Positions 7,276-15,656 of a stretch of 64,000 nt of DNA are shown here, piece by piece. Where the stretch lies: NCBI GenBank assembly GCA_023441105.1, contig JAEZQX010000168.1, positions 1 through 64,000 on the forward strand, written 5' to 3'. A program made the position numbers and the translations under genes. Under the pieces are notes generated by a model that had not been told where the DNA came from, did not search any database, and saw only the letters and a list, made by a program, of their open reading frames with translations. The first letter of the stretch is position 1. Each line of letters starts with the position of its first letter. The DNA is from Pseudomonadota bacterium (GTDB lineage Bacteria > Pseudomonadota > Gammaproteobacteria > Burkholderiales > Burkholderiaceae).

Positions 7276-9404
7276 AGCGTTCTCCCGCAGCCGATCTCGA
7301 GCCGCTGCTGGCACCGAAGTCGATTGTCGTCGTGGGTGCGTCACAAGACCCGATTCGGATCGGCGGACGGCCGATCCAGCTTGCCCGCGAGTACGGCTTT
7401 CCTGGCCCGGCGGTGGGCGTGAATCCCAAGTACGACACGATCCAGGGATTGCCTTGCTACCCCCGGATCTCGGAAATCCCTTTCGTCCCTGACCTGGCGA
7501 TCCTGGCCGTGGGGGCGAAGGACGTACTCCCGCAGCTCGAAGCCTGTGCCGAGAGCGGCGTGAGAGCCGCGGTGGTGTTTGCCGGCGGATTCGCCGAGAC
7601 GGCGACGGAGGAAGGTCGTAACCTGCAGGCGCGCGTGGCCGCACTGGCGCGTGAGACCGGACTCGTTGTTGCCGGACCCAACACGATCGGACTGGTGAAC
7701 GTCGCCAAGGAGAACTACGCGACTTTCATGACGGCCATGCTGGAGGCCCGTCCGAAGCTTGGCGAAGTCGCGCTAGTCGCGCAGAGCGGTGGGGCCTGCA
7801 TCGCGGTGTACAACGCCATCGAACGGCGCGGCGTGGGCTTCGACTACATCATCAACACGGGGAACGAGGCCTGCGTCGACTTCAACGACTACCTCGCCCA
7901 TGTCGCGGATGACCCTCGGACGGGGGTGATCGCCGGCTACATCGAGGGCCTCCAAGATGGTGAACGCTTCTTCGAGCTGATGCAGGACTGCGGGGCACGG
8001 CGACTCCCGGTCGTGATCTACAAGGTCGGCGAAACGGAAGCCGGCGCAGGCGCGGCCGCCTCGCATACGGCTCGGCTGGTGGGCAGCCATCGGGTATTCA
8101 CCTCCGCAATGAGGCAGCTCGGCGTGATGCAGGCCGACGACATGGAGCAGCTGGCCGAGCTCGCCTACCTCGCGCGCTTCGCCAATCGGACGGCCGGCAA
8201 GCGCGTCGGCATCCTGACCACGTCGGGCGCGTTCGCTGCCATCCTGACCGACAAGTTCGTCGGGCAAGGCCTCGAGGTGCCCTCGCTGAGCGTGGCGTTG
8301 CAGGCAACCCTGCGCCCGAACGTTCCGGCTTTCGCAACGGTCGTCAATCCCGTCGACATTACGGCAAACGTCGTCAACTCCCCGGACGGCTTCGAAGCCG
8401 CACTTGCCGAGATGCTTGTCACTGACGAGGTCGACATGGTGGTGCTGTTCTCGACCTCCAACCTGATCGATCGTCTGGCCCCGGCCATCGTTCGCGCGGC
8501 GACCGGTTCCGAACGCCTGCTAGTGGTGATGGTCACCGGAGTGATCCGCTCCGAGGAGGAGCTCGTGGCCGCGGGCGTGCCGGTCTTTCACGATACCGGG
8601 CGCGGCGCCGAGGCGCTCGCCACGCTCGCTCACTGGCATGCCCATCAGACTAGCAGAAGGCCCTGGGACAGGAAGGCGCTGCCAGCTGCGGCACTGCCGG
8701 GGGAACTCCAGGCGATTCTCAATTCTGCGGCAGAAGCGGGCCAGCGGATGCTGGACGAGCACGACAGTAAGCGCCTGATCGCGGCAGCGGGAATCGAGAC
8801 CGGAAGTGAGTTGATCGCGAGCTCGGCTGCGGAGGCCGCAAGAGCGGCCGAGAAGCTCGGCTGCCCGGTTGTCATGAAAGTGCTGTCCGAAGACATCGCC
8901 CACAAGACGGAGGTCGGCGGTGTACGGCTGGGCATTGGCGACCCCGCCGCGGCGGAAAAGGCCTACGCCGACATCATTGCCACGGTGAGGGCAGCCTTGC
9001 CGGAGGCGCGGGTTCGCGGGGTCCTGGTCCAGCGCCAGGAGCAGGGCGGCCACGAATTGCTGCTTTCATGCAGGCGTGACCCGGTCTTCGGACCCGTCCT
9101 CACCATCGGCTTCGGCGGAACGATGGCCGAGCTTCTTGACGATGTCGCCCTGCGAATGCTGCCAGTCGGCGCCGGCGAGGCACGTGCGATGCTGAACGAA
9201 TTGAGGATGTATCCGCTGCTTGCGGGATATCGCGGCGCGGAACCTGCTGACGAGGCGGCCGTCGTGAATGCAATGGTCAGCGTGTCTACGCTTGCAATGG
9301 CGACTGCCGTCGACGAGATCGAGATCAATCCCCTGATCGTGCGACCGAGGTCGGTGGGCGGTGCGGTGGCGGTCGATTGCGTCGTACGCCTCCAAGGGCG
9401 CTAA
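7272..9404 (+). CDS. ADP-forming acetate--CoA ligase / acyl-CoA synthetase family protein
   Basis: 710 residues from ATG 7272, whose ATGA overlaps the crotonase stop; the frame is open further upstream but that is antisense-like shadow. Domain order is a CoA-binding Rossmann domain (residues 13-140, IVVVGASQDP), two succinyl-CoA-ligase-like domains (about 165-460) and an ATP-grasp domain (about 490-705). The phospho-histidine expected in this family is H265 in ASHTARLVG. It would activate a carboxylic acid to its CoA ester, or salvage energy from one, in both cases with ATP/ADP. The alpha and beta parts are fused, as in many bacterial members. The substrate is unknown. Confidence 0.88.
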   Translation: MKRSPAADLEPLLAPKSIVVVGASQDPIRIGGRPIQLAREYGFPGPAVGVNPKYDTIQGLPCYPRISEIPFVPDLAILAVGAKDVLPQLEACAESGVRAAVVFAGGFAETATEEGRNLQARVAALARETGLVVAGPNTIGLVNVAKENYATFMTAMLEARPKLGEVALVAQSGGACIAVYNAIERRGVGFDYIINTGNEACVDFNDYLAHVADDPRTGVIAGYIEGLQDGERFFELMQDCGARRLPVVIYKVGETEAGAGAAASHTARLVGSHRVFTSAMRQLGVMQADDMEQLAELAYLARFANRTAGKRVGILTTSGAFAAILTDKFVGQGLEVPSLSVALQATLRPNVPAFATVVNPVDITANVVNSPDGFEAALAEMLVTDEVDMVVLFSTSNLIDRLAPAIVRAATGSERLLVVMVTGVIRSEEELVAAGVPVFHDTGRGAEALATLAHWHAHQTSRRPWDRKALPAAALPGELQAILNSAAEAGQRMLDEHDSKRLIAAAGIETGSELIASSAAEAARAAEKLGCPVVMKVLSEDIAHKTEVGGVRLGIGDPAAAEKAYADIIATVRAALPEARVRGVLVQRQEQGGHELLLSCRRDPVFGPVLTIGFGGTMAELLDDVALRMLPVGAGEARAMLNELRMYPLLAGYRGAEPADEAAVVNAMVSVSTLAMATAVDEIEINPLIVRPRSVGGAVAVDCVVRLQGR

Positions 9405-9422
9405 CCGGAGGGATCGGATTCG

Positions 9423-10286
9423 ATGTTCATCGACTTCAGCAGCAAACCGCCACTGGCCGCCTTCCAGGAGGGGGCGGCACACATGGCCAACTACGATCGG
9501 ATCTACGAGTCGACCAAGGAGGTTCAAGAGAAGACCGGCTCCGGCGAAGTGCAAAGCCTGCGGGCGTATCTCGACGAGTACGAGCAGCAGTCGGCGCGCC
9601 ACGTGATACTGCGGGGGCGCGACCTGAGATCGACTTTCGGCTTTCACGTGTCCAACGAAACCGTCGCGCGCTTCTGCCGGGACCACGGGAGTCGCTACCT
9701 AGGATTCGCCGGCGTCGATCCTTACCGGGGAATCACGGCGTTGCGTGACCTCGAATTCGCCGTCCGTGAGCTGGGTCTGATCGGGTTGAACCTGCCGTGC
9801 TTCGAGCTCAAGATGGCGATCAACGATGCCCGCCTGTATCCGCTGTACGCGAAGTGCATCGAGCTGGATATTCCCGTCGCGCTTCACTGCGGCGTCAACT
9901 TCTCCACCGAAGCGCCCATCCGCAACAGTCATCCCATGTTGCTCGACGAGGTCATGGTTCATTTCCCGGATCTGCGGGTCCTGGCGGGACCTCCTGGCTG
10001 GCCCTGGGTAGATGACCTGGTGGCCGTTGCCTGGCGTCACGCCAACGTGTACATCGGCCTCATGGCTTTGCGGCCGAAGTATCTCGCCGTGCCGAACAGC
10101 GGCTATGGTCAACTGCTCCAGTATGGGACCACGGTCCTGAAGGACCGCGTCATCTTCGGTTCGGCGTTCCCGTTGATGACTGTTGGGCAGGCGCTCGAGG
10201 ACATCCAGGCGCTGCCATTGTCTGATGCCGTCCGCCAACGTTGGCTGCATGACAACGCGGCCCGCTTCCTGCGCTTGTCGAACTGA
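9423..10286 (+). CDS. Amidohydrolase_2-family protein with degenerate metal site
   Basis: 287 residues with an amidohydrolase/ACMSD-like TIM-barrel pattern (strands FAGVDP, IGLNLPCF, VALHCG, VIFGSAFPL). The usual ligands are largely missing. The N-terminal HxH is replaced in MFIDFSSKPP, the mid-barrel His-x-Gly becomes GPPGWPW, and the catalytic Asp of GSDFP is Ala (GSAFP). Only the LHCG histidine remains. I recall a subfamily starting IDFxxRPP, so the N-terminal change may be a subfamily trait, but the Asp loss points to a metal-free or non-hydrolytic role. It sits 18 bp after the acyl-CoA synthetase and 58 bp before a Bug receptor. Confidence 0.75.
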   Translation: MFIDFSSKPPLAAFQEGAAHMANYDRIYESTKEVQEKTGSGEVQSLRAYLDEYEQQSARHVILRGRDLRSTFGFHVSNETVARFCRDHGSRYLGFAGVDPYRGITALRDLEFAVRELGLIGLNLPCFELKMAINDARLYPLYAKCIELDIPVALHCGVNFSTEAPIRNSHPMLLDEVMVHFPDLRVLAGPPGWPWVDDLVAVAWRHANVYIGLMALRPKYLAVPNSGYGQLLQYGTTVLKDRVIFGSAFPLMTVGQALEDIQALPLSDAVRQRWLHDNAARFLRLSN

Positions 10287-10315
10287 AGCCTTCCGCTTGT
10301 CGAACTGAAGCTTTC
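10272..10315 (+). repeat. 22-bp tandem duplication over the amidohydrolase stop codon
   Basis: Two adjacent 22-bp units (10272-10293 and 10294-10315) differ at one base. Each encodes the same C-terminal RLSN-stop in the gene's frame, so the second copy lies downstream of the first stop and is untranslated. It looks like a recent slippage duplication; no function is evident. Confidence 0.85.
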
Positions 10316-10344
10316 CCTTCGAACCCATTCGCTGAGGTATTTCG

Positions 10345-11313
10345 ATGAAACGACTACTGTCATTGCTGCTCGCCTGCCTGTCGGCGGCGGCATTCTCCGT
10401 GCATGCCCAATCCGACCTTTATCCACAGAAGCCCGTCCGGCTGGTGATCGGGTATCCGCCAGGCGGCACTACCGACATCGTCGGACGCCTGGTCGCCCGG
10501 GAGCTCGAGCACGAGCTCAAGCAGAACTTCATCGTCGACAACCGAGCGGGAGCCAGCGGCCAGATCGGCACGGGAATCGTCGCGAAGGCTGCTCCCGATG
10601 GCTACACGCTGCTGTTCACCATCGGCAGCCATACGATCCTGCCAGCGCTCAACCAGCAGCTGCCCTATGACGTAATCAACGACTTCGCCCCGGTGACGCT
10701 GGTCGGCACCTCGCCGAACATGCTGCTCGTCAAAGCCGATCATCCGGCGAAATCCCTGCAGGACCTGTTGGAGCTGGCGCGCACGCAACCGGGGCAGCTC
10801 AACTATGCGACGCCCGGTATCGGAACTACGACGCACATCACGGCGGCCATGGTGGAGCGTGCCACAGGCGTGAGACTGAACCATGTTCCCTACAAAGGGT
10901 CTCCACAGGTAGGCCAGGCCTTGCTCGCCGGCGAAGTCCCATTGGCCTTGGGTTCGATCATCTCGGCCGGCCAGATGGTCCGCGATGGACGAGCCCGTGC
11001 GCTTGCGATTGTGGGGCTCGAGCGCTCCCAGCTGTTGCCGGACGTGCCCACCTTCGGTGAAGGCAAGGTCGAAGGCGTCCTTGGTGACAACTGGCTGGGT
11101 CTGCTGGCGCCGGCCGGCACGCCGGCCGCCGTAGTAAGCCGCCTTGACCAGGCGATCCAGGGGCTCTTGAAGCGTGACGATTTCCTGGCGCAGCTCCGCA
11201 CCCAGGGTGTCCAGGCATCTGGACTCGGGCCCGGCGCGTTTGCCAAGACAATCCGCGATGAGGTGGCAGCCTACCAGGATCTCGCCAAGTCGATCAGCCT
11301 CAAGCCGGAGTAG
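10345..11313 (+). CDS. Bug-family extracytoplasmic solute receptor (TctC-like)
   Basis: 322 residues with an N-terminal signal peptide (MKRLLSLLLACLSAAAFSVHA, cleavage near AHA-QS). The family pattern YPQKPVRLVIGYPPGGTTDIVGRLVA and the later DNRAGASGQIGTGIVAK segment identify a Bug/TctC receptor. These bind carboxylates in the periplasm and deliver them to TctAB-type carriers, or act as sensors. No TctAB genes sit in this operon, so it must use a carrier elsewhere (perhaps the one at 15145-17153) or act in signalling. ATG 10345 follows a GAGG ribosome-binding site. Confidence 0.93.
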   Translation: MKRLLSLLLACLSAAAFSVHAQSDLYPQKPVRLVIGYPPGGTTDIVGRLVARELEHELKQNFIVDNRAGASGQIGTGIVAKAAPDGYTLLFTIGSHTILPALNQQLPYDVINDFAPVTLVGTSPNMLLVKADHPAKSLQDLLELARTQPGQLNYATPGIGTTTHITAAMVERATGVRLNHVPYKGSPQVGQALLAGEVPLALGSIISAGQMVRDGRARALAIVGLERSQLLPDVPTFGEGKVEGVLGDNWLGLLAPAGTPAAVVSRLDQAIQGLLKRDDFLAQLRTQGVQASGLGPGAFAKTIRDEVAAYQDLAKSISLKPE

Positions 11314-11321
11314 GCGCCGCG

Positions 11322-12320
11322 ATGAAGGCGGTCCAGATCACGCACGCAGGGGGCCCGGAAGTACTTCGATCCGTCGACTGCCCGCTTCCTGTCGCTGGTC
11401 GGAAGGAAGTGCTGGTACAAGTCGCTGCCGCCGGCGTGAACCGACCGGATATCCAGCAGAGAAAGGGTCTCTATCCGCCTCCGCCGGGCGCTTCCGAGAT
11501 CCCGGGGTTGGACATTGCAGGTGTCGTCGTCGCGGTCGGTGCGGGTGTGTCGCGCTGGCAGGTCGGGGATCCGGTGTGTGCCCTCGTGCAGGGAGGTGGC
11601 TACGCCGAGTTCTGTGTAGCGCCGGAAGAGCAATGCCTGACGGTGCCAAGAGGGTTCTCCTTTGAACAAGCGGCTTCGCTTCCTGAGGTCTTCTTCACCG
11701 CCTGGAACAATCTGCTGGACCACGGACGGCTCACCGATCGCGAGACCGTTCTGGTCCAAGGCGGGAGCAGCGGTGTGGGTCTTGCGGCTATCCAGCTTGC
11801 GCGCGTGCTGAGGAACGCGCGGGTTGTCGTCACCGCCAGCAGCGAAGAGAAGCGGCGCGCCGCGCGCGAGGCGGGAGCCGAATTGGCCGTTGACTACCGT
11901 CAGTCCGACTGGCCCCAGGAGATTCGTTCCCTCTTGGGCCACGAATGTATCGACGTGATCCTCGATTCCCAGGCGGGAGACTACGTGCAGCCGGAGATCG
12001 AGCTTCTCGCGACTGGGGGGCGGCTGGTGCTGATCGGGCTGCATCGCGGCGATCGAGCCGATGTCGACTTGCGCAGCATCGTCTACCGACGACTGACCCT
12101 GACGGGCTCCACCATCCGGGCGCGGGATGCAGCGTTCAAGGGACGTATTGCGCGCCAGCTGGAGGCCCAGGTCTGGCCCCGCCTTTCCGACGGCACGATC
12201 ATCACGCGAATCCATCGAGTCTTCGAGCTAGATGACGTCGCCGAGGCGCATCAAGTACTCGATTCGAATCAGCAGATCGGGAAGGTGGTGCTCCAGGTGG
12301 ATCGCCGTCTTACCACCTAG
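11322..12320 (+). CDS. NAD(P)H:quinone oxidoreductase, PIG3-type medium-chain dehydrogenase
   Basis: 332 residues. The N-terminal GroES-like half carries the PIG3 signature AAGVNRPDIQQRKGLYPPPPGA (split here around residues 38-59), and the Rossmann half has the NADPH motif VQGGSSGVGLAAIQLA near residue 145. No structural or catalytic zinc cysteine cluster is visible, as expected for the quinone oxidoreductase branch. It starts 8 bp after the Bug gene and is the last gene of the IclR-linked operon. It probably reduces an enone or quinone intermediate, or detoxifies one. Confidence 0.88.
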   Translation: MKAVQITHAGGPEVLRSVDCPLPVAGRKEVLVQVAAAGVNRPDIQQRKGLYPPPPGASEIPGLDIAGVVVAVGAGVSRWQVGDPVCALVQGGGYAEFCVAPEEQCLTVPRGFSFEQAASLPEVFFTAWNNLLDHGRLTDRETVLVQGGSSGVGLAAIQLARVLRNARVVVTASSEEKRRAAREAGAELAVDYRQSDWPQEIRSLLGHECIDVILDSQAGDYVQPEIELLATGGRLVLIGLHRGDRADVDLRSIVYRRLTLTGSTIRARDAAFKGRIARQLEAQVWPRLSDGTIITRIHRVFELDDVAEAHQVLDSNQQIGKVVLQVDRRLTT

Positions 12321-12361
12321 CGCGAACGTATCGACGGCGTCATCCAAGCCGCCCAGATGCT

Positions 12362-12412
12362 CTCCAGTGGTCGCTGACTGCGAAAGAGATCCTCGTCCTC
12401 AGGATACTGGAG
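12362..12412. other. Nested inverted repeats between the oxidoreductase and gntR-type genes
   Basis: CTCCAGT (12362-12368) pairs with ACTGGAG (12406-12412). Inside it ATCCT (12389-12393) pairs with AGGAT (12401-12405), giving a stem interrupted on one side. It could terminate the upstream operon or be an operator for the GntR regulator that begins at 12455. There is no T-run after it. Confidence 0.4.
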
Positions 12413-12454
12413 TGTGCTCAGCGATATTGGCTGTGCCCGAAAGAGAGTTCGCGC

Positions 12455-13267
12455 ATGTACTTGGTGCATCGGCGCTCCCTAGACAACCTGCCGGAGCGGC
12501 TGTTAACCTGTCATACCACGACCAAATCAGGTTCGTTCTTGTTCGTCCAGATCAAGCGCCCCAAAGTCCACCACGAAATCGTCGCACAGCTCGAGAATCT
12601 CATCATCTCGGGCCGCCTGAAGGAAGGTGAGCGCCTCCCCTCCGAGCGCGAGCTGATGGCCCAGTTCAACGTCGGCCGTCCCGCCGTCCGCGAAGCCATC
12701 CTCAGCCTGGAACGCAGCGGCCTCCTCAGGATCTCCAACGGCGAGCGCGCCCTGGTGGTGCAGCCGACGACCGAGAAGGTGCTGGACAGCCTCTCCAGCG
12801 CGGTGCGCGTCTCGCTCTCGACGGAAGAGGGCGTCCGCAATTTCCAGGCCGCGCGCCGCCTGTTCGAGGTTGCCATCGTCCGTCACGCCGCTGCCTCCGC
12901 GACGGATGAGCAGATCGAGCGCCTTCGTCAGGCGCTGGCAGCCAACGAGGAAGCCATGGGCGACGGCGCCCGCTTCGAGCTGACGGACGTCGCGTTCCAC
13001 CTGGAGATCGCAAGAACCACCGGCAACCCGATCTTCACCGGGCTTCACGAGGCGCTGACGTCCTGGCTGCTTCAGCAACGCAACGTCGTCCTTCGTGAGC
13101 CGACGGCCGAGCGGCTTGCGTACGAGTCCCACCGAAACGTCTTCAAGGCGATCGAACGTCACGATCGCGATGCCGCCGAAGCGGCGATGACTTCCCATCT
13201 CGACTCGGTCGAGACGGAGTTCTGGAAGCAGCGGCGACGCGAGTCCCGCAAGCGAAAGGCCCAGTGA
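12455..13267 (+). CDS. GntR-family (FadR/FCD type) transcriptional regulator
   Basis: Up to 270 residues. The winged helix-turn-helix covers about residues 33-100 (LPSERELMAQFNVGRPAVREAIL), followed by an FCD ligand domain with the usual Asp/His pattern (DVAFHLEIA, SHRNVFKAIE, SHLDS). The first 28 residues look non-conserved, so a TTG at 12539 (just before FVQIKRPKVHHE) may be the real start. It lies 35 bp upstream of a Bug-RraA-TctBA-amidase series in the same direction. It probably controls that operon and senses its carboxylate or amide substrate. Confidence 0.88.
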   Translation: MYLVHRRSLDNLPERLLTCHTTTKSGSFLFVQIKRPKVHHEIVAQLENLIISGRLKEGERLPSERELMAQFNVGRPAVREAILSLERSGLLRISNGERALVVQPTTEKVLDSLSSAVRVSLSTEEGVRNFQAARRLFEVAIVRHAAASATDEQIERLRQALAANEEAMGDGARFELTDVAFHLEIARTTGNPIFTGLHEALTSWLLQQRNVVLREPTAERLAYESHRNVFKAIERHDRDAAEAAMTSHLDSVETEFWKQRRRESRKRKAQ

Positions 13268-13302
13268 TTCATCAACGACTGCATGGATAGCGAGGACGGA
13301 CT

Positions 13303-14292
13303 ATGAAGATCAGATCGCTTGCCGCTTCGGCAAGCCTCCTGCTGGCCACGGCGCTGGCTGCCACCCATCCGGCCGCCGCCGCGGACTTTCCGATCAAGGG
13401 CAAGGCGATCGAGATGATCGTTCCCTTCGCCGCGGGCGGACCGACCGACGTGGCGGCGCGCCTGCTGGCAACCCCGCTCGAGAAGGAGTTGGGCACCCAG
13501 ATCACGGTGGTCAACAAGCCGGGGGCGAGCACGCAGATCGGCGGAACCCAGTTGGCGAAGTCCAAGCCGGACGGCCACACCATCGGCTTCGTCAGCCTGC
13601 CGCAGCTCATCACCGCCTACATGGACCCGACGCGCAAGGCCGTCTTCTCGCGCAAGGACCTGCAGCCGATCGCCATGCATGTGGTCGATCCGATCGCAGT
13701 CGTGGTGCGCGCGGACAGCCCCTACAAGACCTTGAAGGATCTCATCGAGGATGCCAAGGCGCGGCCGGGCAAGGTCAAGGGGGGCACCGGCGGCTTCATG
13801 GGCACGCCATACCTTTCTTTCCTCGAGTTGGAACGCAGCACTGGTGCCAAGATCGCGCTGGTGAACTTCGAAGGGTCGGCCCCGGGGGTTACGGCGCTGC
13901 TGGGCGGCCACATCGATGTCCAGATGGACACGGTGGCGGGCGCCTACGGCCGCGTGAAATCCGGCGAGCTGCGGGTGCTGGCCATTGCCGACTCCGAGGA
14001 GAACCCGTTTCTCCCGGGCGTGAAGACCTTCAAGGCCGAAGGCATCGACATGCAGATGGCAGCCTCGCGCGGCCTGGCCCTGCCGGTCGGTACGCCGAAG
14101 GAGATCGTTGCAACCTGGGCTAAGGCCATCCAGGAGGTCATCAATTCCGAGGATCACCGCAAGCGTATGAGCGAGATGGGGCAGACCCTGCGCTATCTCG
14201 GCCCCGATCAGTTCGCCCAGTACTGGGAGTCGCTGGAGAAGCAGGTCGAGCCCCTGATCGAAAGCGCCCGGCAGACGGTCACGAACAAGTGA
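13303..14292 (+). CDS. Bug-family solute receptor of the adjacent tripartite transporter (TctC-like)
   Basis: 329 residues with a signal peptide (LAASASLLLATALAATHPAAAA, cleavage near AAA-DF). The Bug motif IEMIVPFAAGGPTDVAARLLA and the KPGASTQIGGTQLAKSKPDG segment are clear. It is the first gene of an operon that also encodes TctB and TctA, so it is the best candidate for that carrier's own binding protein. ATG 13303 follows GAGGACGGACT. Confidence 0.93.
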   Translation: MKIRSLAASASLLLATALAATHPAAAADFPIKGKAIEMIVPFAAGGPTDVAARLLATPLEKELGTQITVVNKPGASTQIGGTQLAKSKPDGHTIGFVSLPQLITAYMDPTRKAVFSRKDLQPIAMHVVDPIAVVVRADSPYKTLKDLIEDAKARPGKVKGGTGGFMGTPYLSFLELERSTGAKIALVNFEGSAPGVTALLGGHIDVQMDTVAGAYGRVKSGELRVLAIADSEENPFLPGVKTFKAEGIDMQMAASRGLALPVGTPKEIVATWAKAIQEVINSEDHRKRMSEMGQTLRYLGPDQFAQYWESLEKQVEPLIESARQTVTNK

Positions 14293-14330
14293 CCCCGCAG
14301 TTTCCTTGAACCACGTAGACAGGATATTTC

Positions 14331-15068
14331 GTGAGCACCAACACCCAGAACCAGATCACCACCACGCCCGCTGAACGCGCCATGATGGAGAAGTTCCTGC
14401 ATCCCCGAATGACCTCCGAGCACATCTGGTCCGGCGGCGGCATGGTCATGTCGACCCGGATCCGTTCCATGCTGCCCGGAAAGCGCTTCGTGGGGCGAGC
14501 GCTGACTGCCCGCACGCTGGCCGGCTTCACCCGCGCCGGGCAGGAGGCGCTGGCGCAGGCGCAACCTGGCGATGTGCTCGTGATCGCAGCCGGCGGACCG
14601 TCCGAGCTCTCGCCCTGGGGCGGCATGGTCCACTGGAACGCCTCGCGCGACAAGCTGGCGGCTGTGGTGGTCGACGGGCCGACGCGTGACATGGTCGAGA
14701 TCAAGGCCTTGGAGAACGCCATACCGCTCTTCGCCTGCGGCCAGGCGCCGGCCATCGCCGGCTTCGGCGCCCCCGGGACCGGCGCCATCCGTGAAACCGT
14801 CATGTGCGGCGGGATTCCAGTGAGCCCCGGGGACCTCGTCTTCGGCGATGACGACGGCGTGGCCGTAGTGCCCTGGGCCAAGGTGGAGCAGGTGCTGGAC
14901 CTGGCCCTCAAAGGGATCATCTTCGACGACAAGGAGCAGGCCTGGGTCGAGTCCGGCCGCAGCGTCTTCGATCTCCTGACCATGCTCTCCGGCGTCGACG
15001 GCTCCAACTACAAGGAGCGCAAGTTCCGCTGGGTCGGCCAGGATGGCATCGAGCCGCTGAAGGACTGA
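14331..15068 (+). CDS. RraA-like protein (HMG/CHA aldolase or oxaloacetate decarboxylase-like)
   Basis: 245 residues from GTG 14331. The RraA/dimethylmenaquinone-methyltransferase-like fold is shown by AAVVVDGPTRDMVEI (substrate-binding Arg-Asp) and by FGDDDGVAVVP near residue 165-175. Enzymes of this fold use Mg2+ to cleave or decarboxylate oxo-acids, for example 4-hydroxy-4-methyl-2-oxoglutarate. Others bind RNase E, but this protein is longer (245 against about 160) and sits inside a carboxylate uptake operon, so the metabolic role is more likely. The motif GGMVHW replaces the usual GEL[ML] segment, so its substrate may differ. Confidence 0.8.
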   Translation: MSTNTQNQITTTPAERAMMEKFLHPRMTSEHIWSGGGMVMSTRIRSMLPGKRFVGRALTARTLAGFTRAGQEALAQAQPGDVLVIAAGGPSELSPWGGMVHWNASRDKLAAVVVDGPTRDMVEIKALENAIPLFACGQAPAIAGFGAPGTGAIRETVMCGGIPVSPGDLVFGDDDGVAVVPWAKVEQVLDLALKGIIFDDKEQAWVESGRSVFDLLTMLSGVDGSNYKERKFRWVGQDGIEPLKD

Positions 15069-15081
15069 CGAGCTTGCTTCG

Positions 15082-15112
15082 GCGCGACCCGGAGAGCCCG
15101 GCAGTCGCGCCG
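15082..15112 (+). other. Intra-operon hairpin between RraA-like and tctB genes
   Basis: GGCGCGAC (15082-15089) and GTCGCGCC (15105-15112) form a perfect 8-bp stem with a 15-base loop, 14 bp after the RraA-like stop and 33 bp before the TctB start. There is no T-run, so it is more likely to tune mRNA stability or readthrough than to be a full terminator. Confidence 0.5.
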
Positions 15113-15144
15113 GGCGGCCCACTTCCATCGGGAGCAACCAGCGG

Positions 15145-15603
15145 GTGACCCCTCGCCATTTCATCCTGGGGATCGTGCTCCTCGCCGTGGCCATCGTGGC
15201 CGGCCAGGAGGCGGTTCAGTTGACCTACTGGACCGCGCTGGGGCCGGGGCCTGGCTTCTTCCCCTTCTGGCTCGCGGTGCTGCTCGGCATCCTCTCGCTG
15301 TTGCTGTGCGTCCGGTCCTTGCCGGCCTTGCGCCACGCCAAGGGGGAGGGGGCGCTGCCCGACCGCGACGTCATGGCGAAGATGGCCATCGTCGTCGGTG
15401 CCCTGGGTGGTGTGGTCGTGCTGCTGGAGCCGCTTGGCTTTCGGCTCACGATGCTCGCGATGTACCTCGTGGTGCTGTACGGGCTGGGACGGCGCGATTT
15501 CCTGCTGTCCCCGCTGATTGCACTGCTCGGCAGCTTCGGCGCCTTCCACGTCTTTACGGAATGGCTGGCCGTGCCCCTGCCGACGGGCATCCTCGGCTGG
15601 TAG
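15145..15603 (+). CDS. tctB: Tripartite tricarboxylate transporter small membrane subunit
   Basis: 152 residues with four hydrophobic segments and the TctB opening pattern (FILGIVLLAVAIVAGQE ... LGPGPGFFPFWLAVLLG). Its GTG start at 15145 lies 12 bases after GGGAG. TctB pairs with the large TctA subunit in the inner membrane to form a cation-driven carboxylate importer fed by a Bug receptor. Confidence 0.9.
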   Translation: MTPRHFILGIVLLAVAIVAGQEAVQLTYWTALGPGPGFFPFWLAVLLGILSLLLCVRSLPALRHAKGEGALPDRDVMAKMAIVVGALGGVVVLLEPLGFRLTMLAMYLVVLYGLGRRDFLLSPLIALLGSFGAFHVFTEWLAVPLPTGILGW

Positions 15604-15656
15604 CAGGCCAGCTGGCAGCAAGGCGGAGCGGGCAACGTTAGGAGCAGGGAACGGAG

